This document shows, piece by piece, positions 1 through 6,190 of a stretch of DNA of 22,833 bases (position 1 is its first letter; every line of letters starts with the position of its first letter). The notes beneath the pieces are model-generated. The model searched no databases. It worked only from the letters and a program-made list of their open reading frames with translations, and was not told the origin of the DNA. Origin of the DNA: Eubacterium_B sp034180045 (GTDB lineage Bacteria > Bacillota > Clostridia > Peptostreptococcales > Anaerovoracaceae); assembly GCA_034180045.1 (NCBI GenBank), contig JAXFOY010000012.1, positions 1 to 22,833 on the forward strand. Reading direction: 5' to 3'. Made by a program: the position numbers and the translations under genes.

Positions 1-42
1 TGTGTTAAACATTAATTGTTCAGAAATTGTTTTAGGTTCCAT
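1..42 (-). CDS. Start of an unidentified gene, truncated by window edge
   Basis: On the minus strand an ATG at 42 opens a frame (MEPKTISEQLMFNT) that runs off the window at position 1 without a stop. A GGAG ribosome binding site lies just ahead of it, overlapping the end of the repressor gene, and the repressor stop codon is only 5 bases upstream. That spacing suggests a two-gene operon with the repressor. Only 14 codons are visible, too few to assign a family. Confidence 0.6.
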   Translation of the reverse strand, partial: MEPKTISEQLMFNT

Positions 43-47
43 ACAGA

Positions 48-554
48 TTACTCCTGTTCATCTTTCTTTGATTTACGTATTTCATCAAGAACATCCCTTG
101 TGCGCTGTACCTCTACCTCGGGATATGTATAACGCCAACGGTCATATTCCTCTTTGCTGATTTCGCCGTTGCGATATTTCTCCGCTTCTTTCTGCCAAGC
201 GGTAAAACGCTCAAGCAAAGAAATGTAAGATGTTCCCCTATTCTTATCAAGACGAATGCAGATCTCGTCATCGAGTTTGTCGATTTTTAAACCGTAAATG
301 TCCTCTAATGCAAAGAGGGTGTGCATAAAGCCGAGATCAGTATCAATGTCAGGAACATTCAAAGCCATAGTCGAAACACCCAATACATCAGCAAGCGATT
401 GTGTCAAATCTGCTTTGGGACATCTTGAGCCGGACTCATATTGTGCCATACGAATGTCAGCGGTTTTCTCAGGAAAACCGACCTGGACACCGAGAAACTT
501 TTGTGTCATTCCTTTTAGATTTCGAAAAAATCTTATTCTTTCACCGATTGCCAT
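48..554 (-). CDS. Xre-family helix-turn-helix transcriptional regulator
   Basis: The protein has 168 residues. Residues 4-62 read as a Cro/C1-type HTH domain: GERIRFFRNLKGMTQ opens helix 1, followed by a turn, the recognition helix and the typical 'MAQYESGSRCP' segment. Residues 75-168 are a charged C-terminal region I do not recognise, perhaps for dimerisation or ligand sensing. ATG at 554 follows a GGAG site, and a good promoter lies at 589-618. Position beside recombinase debris and repeated GTTAGTAT half-sites suggests it is the element's repressor and controls the divergent promoter as well as its own; that role is inference. DNA binding is well supported by the domain. Confidence 0.85.
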   Translation of the reverse strand: MAIGERIRFFRNLKGMTQKFLGVQVGFPEKTADIRMAQYESGSRCPKADLTQSLADVLGVSTMALNVPDIDTDLGFMHTLFALEDIYGLKIDKLDDEICIRLDKNRGTSYISLLERFTAWQKEAEKYRNGEISKEEYDRWRYTYPEVEVQRTRDVLDEIRKSKKDEQE

Positions 555-588
555 AGCAATTACACTCCTTAATCTGTGTTGTATAAAG

Positions 589-618
589 AGTATAGCATAT
601 ATAGTTAGGATATGTCAA
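589..618 (-). promoter_or_regulatory. Promoter of the Xre regulator
   Basis: Minus-strand TTGACA (613-618) and TATACT (589-594) are separated by 18 bases, close to the sigma-A consensus. The predicted transcript starts about 25-30 bases ahead of the repressor ATG, leaving room for its GGAG site. Confidence 0.75.
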
Positions 619-660
619 GATAACAAAAACAAAAAAAGTTAGTATTTTTTCAAAAAACTA

Positions 661-689
661 TTGACTTAACGGAAATCCGTTAGTATAAT
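661..689 (+). promoter_or_regulatory. Rightward element promoter with embedded operator
   Basis: TTGACT (661-666) and a perfect TATAAT (684-689) are 17 bases apart. The spacer is occupied by the 16-base inverted repeat TAACGGA-AA-TCCGTTA, so a protein bound there would block RNA polymerase. It points toward the short gene at 878 and the recombinase remnant. Confidence 0.75.
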
Positions 690-877
690 AGAGTTAAGCA
701 AATTCCGTTAGTATGTTTGCGGACAAATGAATGACCGTCCGAGTGGGATACTCCGCCAAGACCTTCTGCAAGGAAGCGAGCGAGAAAACGCCGCTGAAAA
801 GCAGGGATAGGAACGACATTCGGGGAGAACGGCAAATGGCTCTGCAAAAAACAAAAATATGAAAGGAGCGATTAAGA

Positions 878-1189
878 ATGAAGATGACAAAAGGTGAACG
901 GCTCGTTGCCGAAATGCTCGGAGAAATACCGCAGGCGGGTATGCCCGTGCTGACCGAAGAACATCCTTTTCTTCGGAAGGTAGTTACCTTTATGCAGACA
1001 AGGAAGGAATGGCTCGGTACGGCTACTGATCTTCTGAACGCTGTCGGGGATAACTACACCCCAACCAACACCGTCACAAAACTGTTGCGGAAATATGATT
1101 ACAAATATCTTTATAAAGAAAAAGGAATTGACGTATCCTTCCGCCGCACCAACCGTAAGCGGCTCATAGGCTTATACAACAACGGGTAA
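878..1189 (+). CDS. Small protein resembling the tail of element-borne primases
   Basis: A 103-residue protein with a clear AAAGGAG site ahead of ATG 878. Residues from about 45 to the end (WLGTATDLLNAVGD, LLRKYDYKYLYKEKGIDVSF, RRTNRKRLIGLY) resemble the small, probably winged-helix segment at the C-terminus of phage and plasmid primase/helicase proteins; this is recall, not a database match. The primase and helicase parts are absent. Its stop codon TAA (1187-1189) lies inside what was recombinase coding sequence, so the present C-terminus appears to have been created by a deletion joining the two genes. It may be a fragment or a small independent DNA-binding protein. Confidence 0.55.
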   Translation: MKMTKGERLVAEMLGEIPQAGMPVLTEEHPFLRKVVTFMQTRKEWLGTATDLLNAVGDNYTPTNTVTKLLRKYDYKYLYKEKGIDVSFRRTNRKRLIGLYNNG

Positions 1190-1923
1190 AATCAGTATCT
1201 TTGCCGGAAAAGTTTTCTGTGCGGATTGCGGAGCAAAATTGCATTACAACACCTCAAATTATCACGAGGAACGGCAGGACTGCTTTGTATGCTCCAATTA
1301 CCGTAGCAATACGGGAAAGTTGCACAATCCACTATATTCGTGCGGTTACGTTAAATCAGCTTGTGTTCAAACATATTCAAGGTGTTCTATCCTATATTCA
1401 GCAGTTTGAAGCGACCTTTGTTAAGAAAGAACGTGAAAAGGCGGATATGATGCACAGAATTTCGGTGGACAAGGCAAAGGCGGATATTGTAACACTCAAA
1501 AGGCGTGACGAAGATTTAGACACCATTTTCAAGCGTATCTACGAGGATATGGTATCGGGCAGACTTTCAGCAGAAAGGTTTGACAAGTTATCTACGGAAT
1601 ACGAGGAAGAACAGCGACAAGTGAAACAGGCTATCGTTGAACTGCAAACACTAATCGACAATGGCGAGCAGAACGAGGTTGATTTGCAGGAATTTCTCAG
1701 AAATATCCGTAAATATACAGATCCAACTGAATTAACTGCTGAAATACTCAATGACTTGGTTGACAAAATTGTGATACACGCTCCAGACAAGAGTAGCGGT
1801 CACAGAAAACAAAAGATTGAAATTTACTACAAGGCTGTTGGAATTATCAATATTGCCAATGAGGATTGCGTGGCTCTCGATGGCAGACTCGGTATGCAAA
1901 ACCGAAAGAAAAAAACAGCCTGA
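1185..1923 (+). pseudogene. Truncated, frameshifted large serine recombinase
   Basis: Only the C-terminal part of a TndX/TnpX-like site-specific recombinase remains. From 1185 one frame reads GKISIFAGKVFCADCGAKL and continues to FVCSNYRSNTGK: the zinc-ribbon part, with its CxxC pairs. At 1320-1321 an extra T shifts the frame; the next frame resumes with C-TIHYIRAVTLNQLV, then a long coiled coil (about 1410-1690) and a conserved tail ending at TGA 1921-1923. The resolvase catalytic domain and most of the recombinase domain are missing, so it cannot be active. An open frame can be read from TTG 1201, but its first 40 or so codons are the wrong frame of the zinc ribbon. Confidence 0.85.
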
Positions 1924-1984
1924 TAACGCAAAGCGGCGGCACAGCTTTCGCTGTACCGCCACCTTACATAAATACTTCGTTATC

Positions 1985-2014
1985 GCACCTCGGCTAAAGG
2001 CTCGGAGTGCTTTT
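1985..2014 (+). terminator. Possible terminator after recombinase remnant
   Basis: GCAC...GTGC arms with further imperfect pairing (1985-2010) are followed by TTTT (2011-2014). A second, stronger hairpin (1935-1945 with 1950-1960, loop TTTC, one mismatch) just upstream lacks a T-run. Confidence 0.4.
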
Positions 2015-2026
2015 ATTATGCAATCC

Positions 2027-2051
2027 CCAAAAGTGTTTATTTAGGATAAAC
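2027..2051 (-). terminator. Weak terminator candidate after folC
   Basis: On the minus strand, 19 bases past the folC fusion stop, GTTTAT and ATAAAC (2035-2051) can pair around a 5-base loop, followed by ACACTTTT. The stem is short and AT-rich, so this is only a candidate. Confidence 0.35.
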
Positions 2052-2069
2052 TCTTTAAGATACGCAAGC

Positions 2070-3914
2070 TTATTTTTTTTCTGTTATTATTTCGGGTAAA
2101 ACAAAGTCGTGCGGCTGCACCGGAATTGACTTTGTTCTTTGACAATCAAATGCTACGCCCACAATACTTGCATTTACAGCCTTCGGCAAGAAGCGGTCGT
2201 AGAAACCGCCGCCCATGCCTATTCTGTTTCCGGACTCATCAAAGCATACCAGCGGGCAGATAACTAAATCAAGCTCAGAGGCGTCTATTTCTACGGAATC
2301 ATTCCGTTTAGGTTCAAGAATTCCAAAAGACCCCCTGCTCCAGATCGCATCTTTTTTAGGCATTAAAGCACGCATATAGCCGGCTTGCTCGCACAGAGGA
2401 TAATAGACTTCCTTGCCGAGCTCGGCTGCTGCATCTATCAATAAATCTAAATTGACTTCGTTTTTTATCGCCTTATATACGAATATTTTTTTTGCTTTGT
2501 TGAAGGGCTCGCCTGATATTATCTTTTCACAAATTGACTTTGAAAAATCTGTAACTTCCTTTTCGCTAAGCGAATTTCGTGCCTCAATACCACGCTTTCT
2601 GAGGACCCCTTGGAATGCTTTAGCAAAGCAATTTCTAATCTTCCCCGCCATGTAAAGAGAACCGAAAGCAATAGTAGGGCAGCGGTCGTCTTTCATCAAG
2701 GCAAAGCTTATACAACTTTCCGCAGAATCGAATTCCTTTGCTTTGAAACCGGTCTTTTCTATAAGCTTGACAAGCGAGTGGGCGGGAAGAGCCCTTTCGC
2801 TGTCAGGTGTCAAGCAAAGAAATTCACAGCTCTTAGATGAAAGTATTTCTACGACTTTTTCCACATCTTTATCACCTAGAATGCCAAGGATAAATCGTAC
2901 TTTTTCTCCCGGCAAATAATCGGAGAGGGCTTGCATAAGAGCTTGTGCGCATTGCACATTATGTCCGCCGTCCAGGATAAAAATAGGATTTTCTGACAGC
3001 AATTCGAATCTTGCGGGCCACTTTGCTTTCGTAAGACCTTGGCAAAGTGCTTCATCTGAAATTTTATAACCGCAAGAGCGGAGCACGTTAACCGCTTCGA
3101 TTGCGACCGCGGCATTTTTACACTGATGCTTGCCAAGCAAGCTAAGAGCGTACTCTTTGTCATAATATGTAAAAATTTGACCGCTCAAATCCTGAGATTT
3201 AACAGATATTTGCTCGAAATTTGCGATATATAGCGGTACTTGTAAAGCTTTGCATCGACTGCGAACGGCTGTGAGTGCAGCTTCTTCAAGCCGATATGAT
3301 ACTACGTGCGTACCTGCTTTTATAATCCCCGCTTTGTTTTTTGCGATTTCACCGAGAGTAGTTCCGAGAAACTCGGTATGATCAAGCCCGATATTGCAGA
3401 TAACGGCAAGTTCCGGCGAGTTAATGACATTGGTGCTGTCGAGCAGCCCGCCCATCCCTACTTCCAAAACCACAATATCGCATCCTTGCAGATGAAAATA
3501 TAAAAAAGCAATGGCTGTGGATATTTCGAACTGGCTAGGATGGTCCTCCATGAGGTCTGCCGCTTCGGCAACCTTTTTTGTGACTTCCACGAACTTTTTT
3601 TCGCTTATGTTTTTGCCGTCTATTTGAAATCTCTCGCGATAATCGCAAAGATGCGGTGAAAGGTAAAAGCCTGTTTTAAGACCCGCCTCTGACAAAATCG
3701 AGCTGAGCATGGCACAGGTACTGCCTTTTCCGTTGCTTCCCGCAACATGGATAAATTTTAGCTTATCTTGAGGATTGCCGAGTTTTTCTAACAATTCTTC
3801 TGTACGGGAAAGCCCGAGGCGCGTAGTGCTCCAGGTATAATTTTCTATGTAATTCAATGCTGTGGTAAAACTATTGATGTCTTTAGCTGTGATTTGTGAA
3901 CTTTGATTGGACAT
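2070..3914 (-). CDS. folC: Folylpolyglutamate synthase fused to 5-formyl-THF cyclo-ligase
   Basis: A 614-residue two-domain protein. Residues 1 to about 425 are folylpolyglutamate synthase (Mur ligase fold): ATP-binding loop AGSNGKGST at 58-66, then SPHL, and VVLEVGMGG before DSTNVI. It adds glutamates to folate and retains it in the cell. Residues from about 435 to 614 are a 5-formyl-THF cyclo-ligase (MTHFS/YgfA family): LRKRGIEARNSLSEKEV opening and the signature GMGGGFYDRFLP near 566-577. It converts 5-formyl-THF to 5,10-methenyl-THF using ATP. The two are usually separate proteins of about 430 and 185 residues, so this is a nearly linker-free fusion with no internal stop. GAGG lies ahead of ATG 3914. 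It follows folT by 48 bases and probably shares the THF-riboswitch transcript. Confidence 0.93.
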   Translation of the reverse strand: MSNQSSQITAKDINSFTTALNYIENYTWSTTRLGLSRTEELLEKLGNPQDKLKFIHVAGSNGKGSTCAMLSSILSEAGLKTGFYLSPHLCDYRERFQIDGKNISEKKFVEVTKKVAEAADLMEDHPSQFEISTAIAFLYFHLQGCDIVVLEVGMGGLLDSTNVINSPELAVICNIGLDHTEFLGTTLGEIAKNKAGIIKAGTHVVSYRLEEAALTAVRSRCKALQVPLYIANFEQISVKSQDLSGQIFTYYDKEYALSLLGKHQCKNAAVAIEAVNVLRSCGYKISDEALCQGLTKAKWPARFELLSENPIFILDGGHNVQCAQALMQALSDYLPGEKVRFILGILGDKDVEKVVEILSSKSCEFLCLTPDSERALPAHSLVKLIEKTGFKAKEFDSAESCISFALMKDDRCPTIAFGSLYMAGKIRNCFAKAFQGVLRKRGIEARNSLSEKEVTDFSKSICEKIISGEPFNKAKKIFVYKAIKNEVNLDLLIDAAAELGKEVYYPLCEQAGYMRALMPKKDAIWSRGSFGILEPKRNDSVEIDASELDLVICPLVCFDESGNRIGMGGGFYDRFLPKAVNASIVGVAFDCQRTKSIPVQPHDFVLPEIITEKK

Positions 3915-3962
3915 TTTGACCTCAGATGTTTATCGTTATAGCGTAAACTTTGTTTTACTTGC

Positions 3963-4481
3963 TTACTTGCTGATTTTTCTCAGCGGTTTAATCAGCTCGG
4001 GTACGATTATGGAAAATGCAACCGCCTTTGCCAGACAAATCGCAATTCTCGGCAGCAAAAGTCCCAGGATTAATGCAGGTGAATAATAGTGATAAATATG
4101 ACTGTCTATATAAAGTGACAAAGTATTAAGTGCGGTAATCAAAAGTTCGCCGCTGATGACGATGAAGAATGTCTGTTTTTTGTTAAGAACAAAGTTGTGT
4201 GATTTTGCATATGCACCGACTATAATCCCATAAACGGCATACGGTAAAATCCAAAGAGGTGTTGTTAAGGTTATGCCAAATTTGAGAAGCTGGTAAATGC
4301 TTGTTCCTAAAACGCCTATGGCAAAACCGCTAAGAGGACCGAATAAAAGCGCACCGATGAGAACCGGAAGGCTTTCGAATGTGATTTTCAGCCCCTGTGT
4401 AGAGAGTGCAAGAAATGCCAGTGTGGCACATATTGCGGCTAGAACTGAATTGATGGTCATTTGCTTTGTGTTTGTTTTCAT
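3963..4481 (-). CDS. folT: Folate ECF transporter substrate-binding (S) component FolT
   Basis: A 172-residue hydrophobic protein with about five or six membrane helices, starting MKTNTKQMTINSVLAAICATLAFLAL. The segment 'ITFESLPVLIGALLFGPLSGFAIGVLGTSIYQL' pattern (given here in outline: FESLPVLIGALLFGP then GFAIGVLGTSIYQL) is typical of ECF S components for folate and related vitamins. It binds folate and works with a shared energising module (EcfA, EcfA', EcfT), not present in this window. The frame is open upstream to ATG 4601, but that extension overlaps the THF riboswitch; GGAG ahead of ATG 4481 settles the start. Riboswitch control upstream and folC downstream support folate as the substrate. 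Confidence 0.9.
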   Translation of the reverse strand: MKTNTKQMTINSVLAAICATLAFLALSTQGLKITFESLPVLIGALLFGPLSGFAIGVLGTSIYQLLKFGITLTTPLWILPYAVYGIIVGAYAKSHNFVLNKKQTFFIVISGELLITALNTLSLYIDSHIYHYYSPALILGLLLPRIAICLAKAVAFSIIVPELIKPLRKISK

Positions 4482-4531
4482 AAATAAAAAACTCCTTTCG
4501 TGAACGCCACAAAAGAAGAACTCTAAAGTGG

Positions 4532-4624
4532 CAGCGGATGCGGATAAGGCACCGCAGGGATAATCCCTTTCGTTCGCAGACAACTTCCCATTCTGCGACA
4601 CTTAACGCGCCAAATCCTACTCTG
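4532..4624 (-). promoter_or_regulatory. Tetrahydrofolate (THF) riboswitch
   Basis: Read on the minus strand, this stretch matches the folT-type THF riboswitch: AGUAGG near the 5' end, GGCGCGUUAAGUGU, AAUGGGA, a paired CGCAG/CUGCG stem, AACGAA, GCGGUG and the closing GCAUCCGCUG. The outer CAG (4622-4624) and CUG (4532-4534) can pair. It lies about 50 bases ahead of the folT start. In known examples, reduced folate binding lowers expression of folate uptake genes. A GCCAC/GTGGC hairpin (4528-4532 with 4506-4510) follows, before the GGAG site; whether control is on translation or termination cannot be decided here. Confidence 0.92.
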
Positions 4625-4640
4625 ACATTAAAATATATAT

Positions 4641-4663
4641 GAATCGGAACTGTCTCCGAGTTC
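4641..4663 (-). terminator. Terminator candidate after folD
   Basis: On the minus strand GAACTCGGA and TCCGATTC pair with one bulge around a 6-base loop, followed by an AT-rich run ending in TTTT. It lies 17 bases past the folD stop and ahead of the THF riboswitch, and would separate the fhs-fchA-folD transcript from the folT unit. Confidence 0.5.
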
Positions 4664-4680
4664 ATTTGAATGTATTAAAT

Positions 4681-5541
4681 TTACTGAAATGAATTTTGTT
4701 TAATAGCAGCTTCAATCACGTTTTTCACAAGAACTGTTGAAGTGACGCCCCCAACCCCGCCGGGTACAGGAGTTATAGCTGCAACTTTATCTGCGACTTC
4801 ATCAAAGTCGACATCGCCGCAAAGCTTTTGTTTTTTTGCGTTATAGCTGACTCCAACGTCTATAATACATTGCTCGGCATTGGTGAATCCTGCACCTATA
4901 CTTTCTGCCTGACCTGTACAAGCTATGAGAATATCGGCAGAACTTGCAATTTCGGCTATGTTTTCGCTCCTGCTGTGGCATATCGTAACGCTTGCGTTTT
5001 TGCTCAGTAACATCATTGCAACAGGTCTGCCGATGACCAGCGAACGTCCCAAGACGACGACTTTTTTCCCACTGCAATCAATGTTATAGAAATCTAAAAT
5101 CCTGATAGCGGCTTCTGCCGTGCATGGAGGATATCCTATGTCTTTACCGGTGAAAACGCCGGCAAGAGATAAGTCGGTGCAACCGTCAACATCCTTTTCG
5201 GCAGCTATCAGGTTCCTTGCTTTTTCTCCGTCTATGTGTTCCGGCAAAGGTCTGAAAAGCAAAATAGCATTGATTGATTTGTCAAAATTCAGCGCTTCGA
5301 TGTTGCCGTAGAATTCGTCCGCAGGAATATCTTCAGGCAAAATTACTTGTTTAGCAGTTATGCCTATCTTATCACAGCGCTTGATTATGGTCTTTTCGTA
5401 GCTTATATCGTTCGGCTTTTCACCAACGCGAACTATAGCAAGACAAGGTTTTATAGAGTGCGTTGCAAGCACTTGTACTTTCTCGATCAGTTCCTCACAC
5501 ATCATATCTATGAGAGGAGCCCCTTTAAGTAGTTTTGTCAT
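4681..5541 (-). CDS. folD: Methylene-THF dehydrogenase/methenyl-THF cyclohydrolase FolD
   Basis: A 286-residue FolD-family protein, the usual length. It oxidises 5,10-methylene-THF to methenyl-THF with NAD(P)+ and, in most members, hydrolyses that to 10-formyl-THF. Seen: ILLFRPLPEHID (QLPLP-type loop), EKDVDGCTDLS, the dinucleotide-binding VVVLGRSLVIGRP and the C-terminal ITPVPGGVGGVTSTVL. An oddity lies at residues 48-54 (YEKTIIK): the catalytic Lys usually four residues after the Tyr is Ile52, with Lys at 50 and 54. Its ATG directly abuts the fchA stop, so the two are translationally coupled, and GGAGAG lies inside fchA. A neighbouring cyclohydrolase (FchA) could cover a lost cyclohydrolase activity. 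Confidence 0.93.
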   Translation of the reverse strand: MTKLLKGAPLIDMMCEELIEKVQVLATHSIKPCLAIVRVGEKPNDISYEKTIIKRCDKIGITAKQVILPEDIPADEFYGNIEALNFDKSINAILLFRPLPEHIDGEKARNLIAAEKDVDGCTDLSLAGVFTGKDIGYPPCTAEAAIRILDFYNIDCSGKKVVVLGRSLVIGRPVAMMLLSKNASVTICHSRSENIAEIASSADILIACTGQAESIGAGFTNAEQCIIDVGVSYNAKKQKLCGDVDFDEVADKVAAITPVPGGVGGVTSTVLVKNVIEAAIKQNSFQ

Positions 5542-6153
5542 CTAAAATCTCTCCAGTATCTCATTGAAAATCTCTTCTGAACGCTTGCGGTATTGCTCGG
5601 CAAGATTATCTGCTTCTTCGTTCAGTTTTTCGGCACAGCATCTGTCCTTCATCAACTTCGTGTTTACCTTGACGTTTACAAGGGCACCCATAAGAGCCGC
5701 ACGACATAGCGCCACTCCTGTCGCGGCATCTGAAATCACAAGGGGATTGCCTATGATAGCAAACTCGCGTTGAATTTCGATGGATTGAGCGGCGAGTTCC
5801 ATGATTCTGAGCGGAACTGCGGCTGCTTGCTGCAAACAACCTTCCATAATTTGGTCTCTGCCGGGCGTGTCTTTAGGAAGCGAATAGCATCTCGCCAGAG
5901 GCGCAAATGCATCGGCGTCCTTTTGGATACACTCTGTGAGATTATGCATTAAATTTTCGGCATTTTTCATCAACATTTGAATTTCGTCATTGACGCCCGC
6001 ATATTTTTCTTTTCCGGTTGTGAGAGCACCGACCATGTGCCCCAAAGCCGTTCCTATTGCACCGACAAGTGCACTTGCACCGCCTCCGCCCGGAGTAGGG
6101 CTGCCGGATGCTAATTCGTCAAGAAATTGTTCTATAGTATATGATCTTATCAT
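5542..6153 (-). CDS. fchA: Methenyl-THF cyclohydrolase / formimino-THF cyclodeaminase FchA
   Basis: A 203-residue protein of the FTCD_C / cyclodeaminase family. Residues 1-30 contain the typical IEQFLDELASGSPTPGGGGASAL motif, followed by helical segments such as GAIGTALGHMVGALTTGKEKY. In clostridia FchA hydrolyses 5,10-methenyl-THF to 10-formyl-THF, or deaminates formimino-THF during purine or histidine breakdown. A GAGG site precedes ATG 6153. It lies 37 bases after fhs and directly abuts folD, so it completes the formate to methylene-THF route with them. The family cannot by itself separate cyclohydrolase from cyclodeaminase activity. Confidence 0.9.
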   Translation of the reverse strand: MIRSYTIEQFLDELASGSPTPGGGGASALVGAIGTALGHMVGALTTGKEKYAGVNDEIQMLMKNAENLMHNLTECIQKDADAFAPLARCYSLPKDTPGRDQIMEGCLQQAAAVPLRIMELAAQSIEIQREFAIIGNPLVISDAATGVALCRAALMGALVNVKVNTKLMKDRCCAEKLNEEADNLAEQYRKRSEEIFNEILERF

Positions 6154-6190
6154 TTATTACCTCTATAAGAATTGTGTTTATAAAATGAAA

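Larger units (their letters stand above)
555..877. promoter_or_regulatory. Divergent control region with repeated half-sites
   Basis: No convincing gene lies in this 323-base stretch. It holds the leftward repressor promoter (589-618), a rightward promoter (661-689), and four copies of a GTTAGTAT-like word: 604-611 (GTTAGGAT), 638-645, 679-686 and 707-714. The last two sit within an 11-base direct repeat TCCGTTAGTAT (676-686 and 704-714). A perfect inverted repeat, TAACGGA-AA-TCCGTTA (667-682), fills the spacer of the rightward promoter. These look like binding sites for the adjacent repressor. From 715 to 877 there is an untranslated leader of unknown role ending in a GGAG site for the gene at 878. 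Confidence 0.6.
1..2020. mobile_element. Decayed mobile-element remnant
   Basis: This stretch groups a Xre-type repressor, a divergent control region, a primase-tail-like short protein and the C-terminal part of a large serine recombinase. Such genes travel together in integrative elements of Clostridia (TndX/TnpX-type elements). The recombinase has lost its catalytic half and carries a frameshift, and no relaxase, coupling protein or resistance gene is visible here, so the right part is a remnant. The element may continue leftwards outside the window, because a further gene starts at position 42 on the minus strand. No attachment sites or terminal repeats were identified, so the boundaries are approximate; the right one is set where the recombinase and its hairpins end, just before the folate block. 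Confidence 0.6.

Noticed and set aside
731..862. A 43-codon open frame ahead of the 878 gene
   Set aside because: No good ribosome binding site precedes ATG 731 and the product matches nothing I recognise; it is probably leader sequence.
4482..4601. Upstream extension of folT to ATG 4601
   Set aside because: The extension is translated from the THF riboswitch and its downstream hairpin; the GGAG site and normal N-terminus place the start at 4481.
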